Source: Erwinia pyrifoliae DSM 12163 (GTDB lineage Bacteria; Pseudomonadota; Gammaproteobacteria; Enterobacterales; Enterobacteriaceae). From it: a stretch of 30,286 bases of DNA. The notes under the pieces were generated by a model. It was given only the letters and a program-made list of their open reading frames with translations, searched no databases and was not told the origin of the DNA. Position 1 is the first letter of the stretch, and each line of letters begins with the position of its first letter. The stretch lies in the NCBI RefSeq assembly GCF_000026985.1, contig NC_017390.1, positions 2,673-32,958 on the forward strand, written 5' to 3'. The position numbers and the translations under genes are program-made. Shown here one piece after another: positions 18,301-24,645 of this stretch.

Positions 18301-18324
18301 GCTTTCTATGGAAATGTTACGCAT
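12379..18324 (-). CDS. Giant repeat protein (1981 aa), paralogue of the downstream gene; toxin-like, function unknown
   Basis: This 1981-residue protein shares its whole layout with the 2090-residue neighbour, so the two arose by tandem duplication. In order: a Ser/Pro-rich polar N-terminus without signal peptide; a hydrophobic stretch near 124-143; a second one ending I-I-P-P-V-L-Q-S-I-A-D-R; a G-N-G-M-F-A-G-I-N-N block near 543; R-A-H-G with His772 and E-S-C-F-G-A with Cys812 (again 40 apart); R-S-K-R at 901-904 after a Ser/Pro linker; and 16 aromatic modules from about 1037 to 1974. Around the His/Cys motifs the two proteins are well over half identical by eye, but the N-terminal 120 residues are much less alike. 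The ATG at 18324 follows A-A-G-G-T-G-G-A-G. The reading frame is intact and A+T-rich. A secreted effector, toxin or adhesin is inferred; no homologue can be named from sequence alone. Confidence 0.8.
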   Translation of the reverse strand: MRNISIESSNTSPVPTLPVANAPPPSSLNSEETFPLTYRLTSVRKNDGALTNQNGGSSLRTPGYRILSVLKTRLSRSGDNATAENTEQAEVLSVGKALYLQAEALRNAQNKKERPQPLPLSLKGKTGFAMGAALMLTDAGLCLRRSNQYGRPDTRPLHTPEAGSVSSAMATPATPTYSFQNHSCRHDEAMKIRQHVRRHQPRSLPLTTALPETDFVRKEPLDFLCAKERQELSFSDVLRNIAETLKSPVKKLVEESQIVHTYNSMKKGCPIESDRRYLADIMHYIDVVANKVMSFFPEFVPIMILQNIIPPVLQSIADRADGKKMDSDLIMEMNNQLLTLPMLFASSLDLHGRNMLSEKKRERMSGIIPEKIKVKNGDIYVSISGGEFKMMRDEKGVYIYDIDRKSLQLRKKHIHYLRNSRRWMVGKNSKIMLPETGDIESSLERSQRLVTFARNESKKTDRKGSSVKFVIETLAKAGLIKKESLHLLQSKITQSAYSFNYIKDLTHITNENQLLRIKQGQVVIFTDTLDSAINVQHIMLATGNGMFAGINNERISIEPGFMNTIITAEQLGLFKNKLLTGREGKQFNVHAGFLKETQISLSENYINSVMELEEKTIKSDSTHAIASVLLKTGDLSPEFVSVLSESVGNINHLSKFIKSGSGWLSNEELAERVLPGEMIYLTDNLSGNYDKGTFALRLSKDEFFIPKLFDPVLESSVSSTIYKLSALEENIIERNLRVKVVEFNLAGTRTESLLGKDSRFYAVDNVLHVRAHGLPMTINYMSPLEIVSIIKGLCTIKAIDLNKISTIVLESCFGATGYPSTGKFISAVMNKRVIAYRGKYRTGHGAEEENRVIYNPTPLSYLENIVADITERNIDFMRKLRGVFTYFENTEREPIPSTSQRSKRDNSHFNLLLMDIGRLVLGKKDVNAFINDNAHFFNRNKGEMILPHRKILLHIPKNSYEFFEQCMELIYSNPDITKHLDFYISKTPIDNFDEDIYAQQKKLELRDKQDVARIIVNSITADLNEIANSMGISNVNKYISCKNSNEFGFPGEVYWDDKKKRFFVLLHEGIPANHYWNYPDDALDNDHWLYAGRHPGTLAQPKDWYEYGKAGCVYYEENYGYMMLKTDGRPSDYLWYFPHNGESSIHWQFIKWKAGTFSSPLDWNDEGISGNAYYYGDNDAFYIIKKTGNPSDRDWYFPAIESDNEHWIYAGKNRGNLDSPKEWHEYGQVGSIYYEKEYGYMMLKTDGRPSDKSWYFPFKGQSNNRWQFLCFEIGSFESPKLPDNEGLAGEVYYSIEEKTFYILRKDGKPSSHGWHFPSDEMDDGNWIYGGKNMGTLNSPKTWYDHGNTGSLYYEDGYGYLALKTNGRPSDHGWYFPYGGESDNHWTYISYAEGSFESPKGWGAKGKQGEVYYSDGNKAYYILRKQGKPSDHDWHFPEEKGDNENWLYAGENKGTLYSPKKWNEYGIAGSVYYDSHYGYSILKTEGKPYDNNWIYPGLGVSNDHWKFISYDVGTFDAPKKWNEEGVAGEVYYSEINHSFYILKNTGQPFDNGWHFPSGDNANWIYAGSHRGTLESPKVWNEYGKVGSVYYDAEYGYVTLKSEGRPSKNNWFYPKEGRSNAYWNFISWEAGTFEAPKRQEESGVAGEVYYSDVNQLFYLIKYSGNPAINEWHFPYGKADNENWAYAGEHKGTLDSPKYWSEYGKAGSIYYKSGHGYLILKTEGVPEKNKWYFPNNAESDNHWKFVSYEAGSFTAPKRLNSEGMTGDVYYSDEYENFYILRKSGNPANNGWYFSFDDDTNWFCAGKNKGTLDSTKKWNEYGKPGSLYYDSQYGFLTLKTEGRPSDHNWFFPDGAKSNEHWDFISYLAGSFMAPKQLSDKGVAGEIYYSHKLHCFFILKRNGTPSTDGWPFPSEKVNNLNWIYAGENKGTLDSPKHWNEYGKAGLIYYKADYGYLMLKTEGNPSQNEWYFPLSEKSNSHWVFIKR
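12403..15216 (-). repeat. Array of 16 aromatic ~59-residue modules (8 A/B pairs) in the 1981-aa protein
   Basis: The same alternating A and B modules as in the paralogue occupy residues 1037-1974. I count eight of each, the first A module again being degenerate (starting K-Y-I-S-C-K). The array also stops right after the H-W that would begin the next A module. The first modules match the same-numbered modules of the paralogue better than their own neighbours: B1 has L-Y-A-G-R-H-P-G-T in both, A1 has P-L-x-W-N-D in both, and A2 has S-P-K-L-P in both. Confidence 0.9.
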
Positions 18325-18613
18325 TTCTCCACCTTATTTGGTTTATTATCACTAGATAAACTTAATGTTAAGATTATAATATCGCCATTTTCCAGTATGG
18401 ATGGGTCTAAACATATCATGAAACGTTCTTTTATGACGCCGTGCCAGCAGGTATCGAATGGCTGGTGTACGTATGTAGTCAGCCGTTATCAATCTGCCTT
18501 GCCAGCACCTCGCGTGCTGATAACTCAGTAAGCTGTTAAACAGTTGCTATAATATTTAGCAACTGAGTTCCCCGGGCAGGATTGACTGCCCTGATCCCAT
18601 AAGGAAAAGCGAG
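18325..18613. promoter_or_regulatory. Divergent intergenic region rich in inverted repeats
   Basis: The region separates the 1981-aa gene (minus) from the BOF-type gene (plus). It holds a nested inverted repeat (GTTATCA at 18485-18491 with TGATAAC at 18518-18524, and CAGCAC/GTGCTG at 18503-18519). It also holds the promoter palindrome described separately, and a perfect 6-bp hairpin GGGCAG/CTGCCC at 18574-18591 just before the Shine-Dalgarno sequence of the BOF gene. For the minus gene a TATAAT lies at 18378-18373 without a good -35. No reading frame here looks like a gene. Confidence 0.5.
18541..18565 (+). promoter_or_regulatory. Extended -10 promoter inside a 9-bp palindrome upstream of the BOF-type gene
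   Basis: CAGTTGCTA (18541-18549) and TAGCAACTG (18557-18565) form a perfect 9-bp inverted repeat with a 7-bp spacer. A consensus TATAAT (18548-18553) preceded by TGC (extended -10) sits at its centre. No good -35 is visible, which is common for extended -10 promoters. Transcription would start near 18560, giving a leader of about 54 nt. A dimeric repressor bound here would cover the promoter. Confidence 0.5.
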
Positions 18614-19018
18614 ATGATAATGAAGAAAGCAGCAGTGTTACTGGCTCTAACCGCCCTGATCTCGACTCCGTTGCTTGCTGCCCAGAGCGGGGGGTTTGTT
18701 GACCCTGATGCGCCAGCAGCGTCAGCTCAGAAAGGTGGCTTCAGCGGCCCGAACGGCACCCAGGCGACGGTGAAACAGGCGCAAGAGATGAAAGATGATG
18801 CCTGGGTCACCTTGCGCGGCCATATTGATAAGCGTGTGGGAGATGAAGATTACTTGTTCCGCGATGCCACCGGCAGCATCACCGTAGAGATCGACCATAA
18901 ACGCTGGGACGGACAAACCATCGGCCCGAAGGATCAGGTGGAGTTGATGGGCAAGCTGGATAAAGACCTTAACTCGCTGGAACTGGACGTGAAGCAGGTG
19001 CGTAAAATCGCCGGTTAA
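18614..19018 (+). CDS. ygiW: YgiW/YdeI-family (BOF) periplasmic stress-tolerance protein
   Basis: Small periplasmic OB-fold protein of the bacterial OB-fold (BOF) family, which includes E. coli YgiW and YdeI and is linked to tolerance of peroxide, metals and antimicrobial peptides. The 134-residue product has a signal peptide of about 22 residues (M-K-K core, hydrophobic run, L-L-A-A cleavage site). A short G-G-F motif repeated twice follows, then the BOF domain from about residue 60: W-V-T-L-R-G, D-A-T-G-S-I-T-V, I-D-H-K-R-W and V-K-Q-V-R-K. I prefer the ATG at 18614, eight bases from AAGGA; the ATG at 18620 is six bases further on and also gives a good signal peptide. In some relatives ygiW lies beside qseBC; here no two-component genes are present. 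It is convergent with the LysR gene, only 6 bp apart, with no terminator visible between them. Confidence 0.9.
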   Translation: MIMKKAAVLLALTALISTPLLAAQSGGFVDPDAPAASAQKGGFSGPNGTQATVKQAQEMKDDAWVTLRGHIDKRVGDEDYLFRDATGSITVEIDHKRWDGQTIGPKDQVELMGKLDKDLNSLELDVKQVRKIAG

Positions 19019-19024
19019 GTTGAA

Positions 19025-19906
19025 TTATTCATCCGCCAGGGTTGTCACCAGATGATTAACGGCGGGTGAGCGATCCCAACGCCGCCAGGCAAGTGCGATA
19101 TCGCTGCTCAGGACGGCATCATCAATCTGATGGAAGCTGACACCGGGCAGTTGGATACTACGCAGAGAGTCCGGAACAATGCTGATACCAAACCCGGCGG
19201 CGACCATGCTGATGGCGGACGATATCTGCGGAGCCTGTTGCAGGCGCTGCGGTTGAAACCCGGCGCGCAGGCAGGCGCTGATAATCACTTCGTACAGGCT
19301 GGGAGCGACCTCGCGAGGAAACATAATCAGCGGATCGTCTTGCAGCTGTGCCAGTGACAAACAGGGCGTATCGCATAATCGGTGCTTAGCAGGTAACACC
19401 AGCGCCATCTTCTCAATGGCGATCACCTTCAGATTAAAGGCTTTACTGCTTTCGCAGGGCAGTCGCACAAACGCCGCATCCAGCAACCCTTCCTGCAAAT
19501 CATGCATTAATGCCGCCATATTCTCCTCACGGGGCAGCAGTTTTATCGCCGGAAAACGATGCTGAAAGCGGTGCAGCAGCCGGAATATCTGCGGATGGAA
19601 GGCGGTTGAACTGGCGAAACCAATCGACAGCCGTCCACTGATGCCGCGTGCAATCCCCTTCGCTTTCTCCAGCGTATGGCCGGTCAGTTCCAGAATCTGG
19701 CGCGCATCCTGATAAAAGGCTTCACCCGCATCAGTCAGTTCTACCCCGCGCGTCAGTCTTTTCAGCAGCGGTGTACCTATCTCCTCCTCCAGCTTTTTAA
19801 TTTGCTGGCTCAGCGGCGGCTGTGAAATACCGAGCATGTCTGCTGCCCGCGTAAAGTGACGCGTTTCGGCAACCGCAACAAAGTAACGGAGATAGCGTAG
19901 TTCCAT
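19025..19906 (-). CDS. budR: LysR-type regulator of the acetoin genes (BudR/AlsR-like)
   Basis: A 293-residue LysR-type transcriptional regulator. An N-terminal winged helix-turn-helix (residues about 18-44, F-T-R-A-A-D-M-L-G-I-S-Q-P-P-L-S) is followed by a linker helix and a periplasmic-binding-like effector domain. The start M-E-L-R-Y-L-R-Y-F-V is typical of the CatM/BenM/AlsR branch. It is divergent from budA-budB, the arrangement of alsR and budR, whose products activate the acetolactate synthase and decarboxylase genes in response to acetate and low pH. Assignment to this pathway rests on that position plus the family type. The 104-bp space between it and budA carries a possible binding site. 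The codon use and base composition look like those of the neighbouring housekeeping genes, unlike the giant genes. Confidence 0.85.
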   Translation of the reverse strand: MELRYLRYFVAVAETRHFTRAADMLGISQPPLSQQIKKLEEEIGTPLLKRLTRGVELTDAGEAFYQDARQILELTGHTLEKAKGIARGISGRLSIGFASSTAFHPQIFRLLHRFQHRFPAIKLLPREENMAALMHDLQEGLLDAAFVRLPCESSKAFNLKVIAIEKMALVLPAKHRLCDTPCLSLAQLQDDPLIMFPREVAPSLYEVIISACLRAGFQPQRLQQAPQISSAISMVAAGFGISIVPDSLRSIQLPGVSFHQIDDAVLSSDIALAWRRWDRSPAVNHLVTTLADE

Positions 19907-20010
19907 ATTAAAAACGTCTCAAAGAGTGGGGAGTTCTATATTGGAATCTTTTGCTTAATGGCGTCAATATTATCTAAATACTTCTTAACAGTTTAGCGGG
20001 GAGAGGTGCA
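19907..20010. promoter_or_regulatory. Divergent budR-budA promoter region with possible LysR site
   Basis: ATATTG (19938-19943) and CAATAT (19965-19970) form a 6-bp inverted repeat spaced by 21 bp, and TTAATGGCGTCAA (19955-19967) fits the loose T-N11-A LysR pattern. TTGCTT (19951-19956) with TCTAAA (19973-19978), 16 bp apart, is a weak promoter candidate for budA. These are weak motifs and the call rests mainly on the divergent gene arrangement. Confidence 0.4.
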
Positions 20011-20793
20011 ATGGCACATTCTGCAACTGATTGTTCATGCGTGGAAGAGTTAACAACGACCGTCAAAGAGATGCAGAAAGAAAGACCAGAAAGCGTAATC
20101 TATCAGACCTCTTTGATGAGTGCGTTACTCAGCGGCGTGTACGATGGCACCACCACCGTGGCGGATCTGCTGAAGAAAGGGGATTTCGGTCTTGGCACCT
20201 TTAACCAGCTGGATGGCGAACTGATCGCTTTTAACAGCGAAGTCTACCAGTTGCGCTCCGATGGCAGTGCGCGTGCCGCCCGATCAGACCAGAAAACGCC
20301 GTTTGCGGTGATGACCTTTTTCCATCCGCAATATCAGCACCGTTTCAGCGGCCCGGTAACCCGCGCAGAAGTCCATCAAATCGTTGACCAGCAGGTCAGT
20401 TCCGATAATCAGTTCTGCGCGTTGCGCATTGACGGCCTTTTCAGCCATGCGCAAACCCGTACCGTGCCCTGCCAGCATCGCCCATATAGATCGATGCCGG
20501 AAGTGCTCGGTAAGCAGCCCACCTTCGAATTTGCACAGCGCAACGGCGTATTGATTGGTTTTCGTACCCCGCAATATATGCAAGGCATTAACGTGGCGGG
20601 TTACCACGAACACTTCATTACTGACGATCGTCAGGGAGGTGGCCATTTACTCGATTATCAGCTTGATCACGGCATGCTCACCTTTGGCGAAATCAGCAAA
20701 CTGGTGATCGACCTGCCCGGTGACAGGGATTTCCTGCAGGCAAACCTCAGTCCGGAAAATCTGGATTCTGCGATTCGTTCCGTTGAAAGCTGA
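20011..20793 (+). CDS. budA: Alpha-acetolactate decarboxylase BudA
   Basis: Cytoplasmic zinc enzyme that decarboxylates (S)-2-acetolactate to (R)-acetoin, the second step from pyruvate toward acetoin and 2,3-butanediol. The 260-residue length is standard. The zinc ligands are visible as His199, His201 and His212 in Y-H-E-H-F ... G-G-G-H, the same 2- and 11-residue spacing as His194/196/207 of the Brevibacillus enzyme. The catalytic Glu near the C-terminus (S-V-E-S, Glu259) and the D-G-E-L-I segment are also present. The ATG at 20011 follows a strong GGGGAGAGG. It is first in a two-gene operon with budB, 19 bp apart, and divergent from its presumed regulator. No budC (acetoin reductase) follows, so this locus alone reaches acetoin, not butanediol. 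Confidence 0.95.
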   Translation: MAHSATDCSCVEELTTTVKEMQKERPESVIYQTSLMSALLSGVYDGTTTVADLLKKGDFGLGTFNQLDGELIAFNSEVYQLRSDGSARAARSDQKTPFAVMTFFHPQYQHRFSGPVTRAEVHQIVDQQVSSDNQFCALRIDGLFSHAQTRTVPCQHRPYRSMPEVLGKQPTFEFAQRNGVLIGFRTPQYMQGINVAGYHEHFITDDRQGGGHLLDYQLDHGMLTFGEISKLVIDLPGDRDFLQANLSPENLDSAIRSVES

Positions 20794-20812
20794 AAACAGG
20801 AGACAATTTTAG

Positions 20813-22492
20813 ATGAAAAACGTAACTGATGTTCAGCAATGGGCACACGGTGCCGATCTGGTCGCGGCACAGCTGGAGGCTCAGGGAGTTAAACACGTAT
20901 TTGGCATCCCCGGCGCGAAAATCGATAAAGTGTTCGATTCGCTGCTGGATACTTCAATTCAGACTATTCCCGTACGTCATGAAGCCAATGCTGCATTTAT
21001 GGCAGCGGCGGTGGGCAGGCTGACCGGTAAAGCCGGCGTGGCGCTGGTGACCTCTGGCCCGGGCTGCTCTAACCTGATCACCGGTATGGCAACGGCAACC
21101 ACGGAAGGCGATCCACTGGTGGCGCTGGGAGGGGCGGTAAAACGCGCCGACAGCGCCAAGCAGGTGCACCAGAGTATGGATACGGTGGCGATGTTCCGCC
21201 CGGTGAGCAAGTACGCGGTAGAAGTGGGTTCTTCCGATGCAATTGGCGAAGTGCTGTCAAATGCTTTCCGCAGCGCGGAACAGGGTCGTCCCGGCGGTGC
21301 CTTCGTCAGCCTGCCGCAGGATATCGTTAATGAACCGGCGCACGGCCATCTGCTGAACACCCAGGGTCATTTGCTGCTTGGATCCGCGCCGGATGCGGCG
21401 ATTGCGGCGGTGGCACAGCAGATCGCCCTGGCGAAGAACCCGGTGATCCTGCTGGGATTGATGGCCAGCCAGCCCGCCAACAGCGAGGCGCTGTATCATC
21501 TGCTGGAGCGCAGCCATATTCCGGTCACCAGCACCTATCAGGCAGCGGGCGCGGTGCGACAGGAGCATTTCTCACGCTTTGCCGGACGCGTCGGGCTGTT
21601 TAACAATCAGGCGGGCGATCGCCTGCTGCGCGGAGCCGATCTGATTATCACCATCGGCTACAGCCCGGTTGAGTATGAACCGGCGATGTGGAACAGCGGC
21701 ACCGCCACGCTGGTACATATTGACGTACTGCCCGCCGACAGCGACAACTGCTATCAGCCAGATGCCGAGCTGGTGGGCGATATCGCCGCCACGCTGGAAA
21801 AACTGACCGCACGTATCAATCATCCATTAACGCTCAGCCCGCAGGCGACCGAGATCCTGCAGGACCGTCAGCAACAGCGTGAACTGCTGGCCTTGCGCGG
21901 TCACCAGCTTAATCAATTTGCCCTGCATCCGCTGCGTATTGTGCGCGCCATGCAGGACATCATTAACAGCGATGTGACGCTGACGGTGGATATGGGCAGC
22001 TTCCATATCTGGATCGCCCGTTATCTCTACAGCTTCCGCGCCCGTCAGGTGATGATTTCCAACGGCCAGCAAACCATGGGCGTTGCGCTCCCTTGGGCAA
22101 TCGGTGCCTGGCTGGTAGACCCGTCACGCAAAGTGGTGTCGGTTTCCGGGGATGGGGGATTCCTGCAATCCAGCATGGAGCTGGAAACCGCAGTACGTCT
22201 GGGTGCTAACCTGTTGCACATCATCTGGGTGGATGAGGAGTACAACATGGTGGCGATGCAGGAAGAGAAGAAATATCAGCGCGTGTCCGGCGTGAAGTTC
22301 GGCCCCGTTGACTTCAAAGCCTACGCCGAATCCTTTGGTGCTGCCGGCTTTGCGGTGGAAAGCGCCGAACAGCTGGAACCGACGTTGCGTAAGGCGATGG
22401 ACGTGCAAGGCCCGGCGGTGGTGGCTGTGCCGGTGGACTATGCCGATAACCATCTGCTGATGGGGCAGCTGCATCTCAGCCAGATCCTGTAA
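20813..22492 (+). CDS. budB: Catabolic acetolactate synthase BudB
   Basis: FAD-independent, thiamine-diphosphate-dependent enzyme that condenses two pyruvates to acetolactate for the acetoin pathway. The 559-residue product aligns along its length with Klebsiella BudB, with the same numbering at the active site. The activating glutamate is Glu57 (R-H-E-A-N-A). The ThDP/Mg motif begins at G-D-G with Asp447, and the second metal ligand is Asp474. The two residues after it are Glu475-Glu476, where the Klebsiella protein has Asn-Gly; Gly476 there is reported to bind Mg through its backbone oxygen. The C-terminus (L-H-L-S-Q-I-L) is conserved. A good AGGAG precedes the ATG. The gene is followed by a strong terminator, which closes the budAB operon. 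The length, family signature and pairing with budA argue against the anabolic IlvB/IlvG type. Confidence 0.95.
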   Translation: MKNVTDVQQWAHGADLVAAQLEAQGVKHVFGIPGAKIDKVFDSLLDTSIQTIPVRHEANAAFMAAAVGRLTGKAGVALVTSGPGCSNLITGMATATTEGDPLVALGGAVKRADSAKQVHQSMDTVAMFRPVSKYAVEVGSSDAIGEVLSNAFRSAEQGRPGGAFVSLPQDIVNEPAHGHLLNTQGHLLLGSAPDAAIAAVAQQIALAKNPVILLGLMASQPANSEALYHLLERSHIPVTSTYQAAGAVRQEHFSRFAGRVGLFNNQAGDRLLRGADLIITIGYSPVEYEPAMWNSGTATLVHIDVLPADSDNCYQPDAELVGDIAATLEKLTARINHPLTLSPQATEILQDRQQQRELLALRGHQLNQFALHPLRIVRAMQDIINSDVTLTVDMGSFHIWIARYLYSFRARQVMISNGQQTMGVALPWAIGAWLVDPSRKVVSVSGDGGFLQSSMELETAVRLGANLLHIIWVDEEYNMVAMQEEKKYQRVSGVKFGPVDFKAYAESFGAAGFAVESAEQLEPTLRKAMDVQGPAVVAVPVDYADNHLLMGQLHLSQIL

Positions 22493-22548
22493 GCATCGCG
22501 TACCGCGTTGGGAGATTGTCCTGACGATCCATGCGCTATTTCTTCTTC

Positions 22549-22577
22549 GGGGCGGTATGAATCCCGCCCTTTTTTTT
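22549..22577 (+). terminator. Rho-independent terminator after budB
   Basis: GGGCGG (22550-22555) pairs with CCGCCC (22564-22569) around an 8-base loop, and eight T residues follow (22570-22577). It lies 57 bp after the budB stop and separates the bud operon from the rbs promoter region. Confidence 0.92.
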
Positions 22578-22605
22578 CGTCGCAATGATGGCCAGCCGCA
22601 CACTA

Positions 22606-22695
22606 GCAAAACGTTTCGATAGCGATCACATTTCCAACATGTGAAGATTGTTTTCCCCCTGTCATTTCTTACACTGCTCGCTGGCGAAACGTTGC
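22606..22695 (+). promoter_or_regulatory. rbs operon control region: CRP-like site, promoter and two RbsR-type operators
   Basis: Two LacI-family operator-like palindromes centred on AACGTT occur: GCAAAACGTTTCGA at 22606-22619 and GCGAAACGTTGC at 22684-22695. Between them TTGTTT (22648-22653) and TACACT (22670-22675), 16 bp apart, make a plausible promoter with a start near 22682, so the second operator covers the start site as expected for RbsR repression. A good CRP half-site TCACATTT (22626-22633) with a poor left half (22612-22619) would be centred about 60 bp upstream of the start, the usual class I position, and overlaps the first operator. Confidence 0.6.
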
Positions 22696-22710
22696 ACTGT
22701 GGAGCGAATA

Positions 22711-23130
22711 ATGAAAAAAGGCACGTTGCTGCATTCGGCTATTTCGTCCGTGATAGCCCGCCTGGGTCATACTGACCGCCTGGTGATTGGCGATGCCGGT
22801 TTGCCCATTCCTGACGGTTCGGAGCGTATTGATCTGGCGTTAACACCGGGTATCCCCAGCTTTCTTCAGGTCGTCCAGGCGGTCACCAGCGAGATGCAGG
22901 TCGAAAGTGCCATTATGGCGCAGGAGATGCGACAGCATAATCCGCAGCGCCATAGCGAACTGGTCGCCATGCTCGACGCTTTGCAGCAGCAGCAGGGAAA
23001 TGTCATCACTATCCGCTATATCAGTCACCAACAGTTCAAACAGCAAGCCCAGTGCAGTCAGGCAACAATTCGCAGCGGAGAAATTACGCCGTATGCCAAT
23101 GTTATCCTGGTCGCTGGTGTGACCTTTTGA
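22711..23130 (+). CDS. rbsD: D-ribose pyranase RbsD
   Basis: RbsD interconverts the pyranose forms of D-ribose with the furanose used by ribokinase. The 139-residue product has the E. coli length and the conserved start M-K-K-G, the G-H-T-D motif with the active-site His near residue 20, D-A-G-L-P-I-P, and the end [19 protein letters not shown] chose the ATG at 22711 because it follows GGAG by six bases and matches the family; the in-frame ATG at 22648 would translate through the promoter. It is first gene of rbsDACBKR, and rbsA follows after 7 bp. Confidence 0.95.
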   Translation: MKKGTLLHSAISSVIARLGHTDRLVIGDAGLPIPDGSERIDLALTPGIPSFLQVVQAVTSEMQVESAIMAQEMRQHNPQRHSELVAMLDALQQQQGNVITIRYISHQQFKQQAQCSQATIRSGEITPYANVILVAGVTF

Positions 23131-23137
23131 GGCGCTT

Positions 23138-24643
23138 ATGCAACCTTTGTTGCAACTGAAGGGCATTGACAAGTCTTTCCCCGGCGTTAAGGCGTTATCG
23201 GGCGCTGCGCTGTCGGTTTACCCCGGGCGGGTGATGGCGCTGGTGGGAGAAAACGGCGCGGGCAAGTCCACCATGATGAAAGTGCTGACCGGCATCTACG
23301 CTCGCGATGCCGGGTCTTTTCTCTGGCTGGGGCAGGAAACCCTGTTTAACGGCCCGAAAGCGTCGCAGGAGGCGGGGATTGGCATCATACATCAGGAGCT
23401 GAACCTGATCCCACCGTTGAGCGTTGCCGAAAACATCTTTCTTGGCCGTGAACCTGTCAACCGCTTCGGCCGTATTCAGTGGAAGAAGATGTATGCAGCA
23501 GCGGACGCGCTGCTGCAACGCCTGAATCTGCGCTTTCGCAGCGACAGGCTGGTGGGCGAACTGTCGATTGGCGATCGGCAGATGGTGGAGATCGCTAAAG
23601 TTCTGAGTTACGAGTCAAAAGTTGTCGTGATGGACGAACCAACGGATGCGTTGACCGATACCGAAACCGCCTCACTGTTCCGCGTCATTGGTGAGTTAAA
23701 AGCCCAGGGCTGCGGCATCGTCTATATCTCGCATCGTATGAAAGAGATATTTGCGATTTGCGATGACGTCACTATCTTCCGCGACGGGCAGTTTATCGCC
23801 GAATATAACGTGGCGGCGCTGAACGAAGCGTCATTGATTGAAATGATGGTCGGGCGCAAGCTGGAAGAGCAGTACCCACGCGTACATAACGCGCCGGGTG
23901 AAGTGCGTCTGAAAGTTGAAAACCTCAGCGGATCCGGCGTGGAAAACGTCAGCTTTACGCTGCGCAAAGGTGAAATCCTTGGGGTGGCTGGCCTGATGGG
24001 GGCCGGGCGTAGCGAACTGATGAAAGTGCTGTACGGCGCGCTGCCTCGCAGTAAAGGGCGGGTAACGCTGGAGGGTAAAGCTGTGCTGGCGCGCTCCCCA
24101 CAGGAGGGGCTGGCCAATGGCATCGTTTATATCTCTGAAGACCGTAAGCACGATGGCCTGGTGCTGGGGATGTCGGTAAAAGAGAACATGTCGCTGACCG
24201 CGCTTAACCACTTCAGCTATGGCGCAGGCCGACTGAAACATGCGCAGGAGCAGCAGGCGGTAGAGGATTTTATCAAGCTGTTCAATGTGAAAACCCCGTC
24301 AATGGACCAGGCGATTGGCCTGCTTTCCGGCGGTAATCAGCAGAAAGTGGCGATTGCGCGTGGGCTGATGACGCGGCCCAAAGTACTGATCCTCGATGAA
24401 CCGACGCGCGGCGTCGACGTTGGGGCGAAAAAAGAGATTTATCAGCTGATTAACCAGTTTAAACAAGAAGGGCTGAGCATCATTCTCGTCTCTTCCGATC
24501 TGCCGGAAGTGCTGGGCATGAGCGATCGCGTGCTGGTGATGCACGAAGGTCGCCTGAATGGTGACTTCCCGATCGAGCAGGCCTCGCAGGAGATGTTGAT
24601 GGCGGCGGCAGTAGGTAAACATGACAGCACGGAGCGGGTATAA
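23138..24643 (+). CDS. rbsA: Ribose ABC transporter ATP-binding protein RbsA
   Basis: Fused double ATPase subunit of the ribose importer, at the cytoplasmic face of the membrane. The 501-residue product matches E. coli RbsA in length. The first nucleotide-binding domain has Walker [10 protein letters not shown] (37-45), signature L-S-I-G-D-R-Q, and Walker B V-V-M-D-E-P with Asp166-Glu167. The second has the degenerate Walker [10 protein letters not shown] normal for this family, signature L-S-G-G-N-Q-Q-K-V, and Walker [12 protein letters not shown]. The family therefore has only one fully standard ATP site. The ATG follows GAGG; rbsC begins two bases after the stop, consistent with coupled translation. 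Confidence 0.96.
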   Translation: MQPLLQLKGIDKSFPGVKALSGAALSVYPGRVMALVGENGAGKSTMMKVLTGIYARDAGSFLWLGQETLFNGPKASQEAGIGIIHQELNLIPPLSVAENIFLGREPVNRFGRIQWKKMYAAADALLQRLNLRFRSDRLVGELSIGDRQMVEIAKVLSYESKVVVMDEPTDALTDTETASLFRVIGELKAQGCGIVYISHRMKEIFAICDDVTIFRDGQFIAEYNVAALNEASLIEMMVGRKLEEQYPRVHNAPGEVRLKVENLSGSGVENVSFTLRKGEILGVAGLMGAGRSELMKVLYGALPRSKGRVTLEGKAVLARSPQEGLANGIVYISEDRKHDGLVLGMSVKENMSLTALNHFSYGAGRLKHAQEQQAVEDFIKLFNVKTPSMDQAIGLLSGGNQQKVAIARGLMTRPKVLILDEPTRGVDVGAKKEIYQLINQFKQEGLSIILVSSDLPEVLGMSDRVLVMHEGRLNGDFPIEQASQEMLMAAAVGKHDSTERV

Positions 24644-24645
24644 CG

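Noticed and set aside
5944..18324. RTX toxin (calcium-binding nonapeptides)
   Set aside because: I see no G-G-x-G-x-D repeats in either protein, and no type I secretion genes lie beside them.
5841..22577. Prophage or integrative element
   Set aside because: No integrase, transposase, phage structural gene, tRNA or direct-repeat attachment site is visible at either end.
22124..22609. 161-codon minus-strand frame over the 3' end of budB
   Set aside because: It runs antisense through the budB coding region and its terminator; protein is compositionally biased and unsupported.
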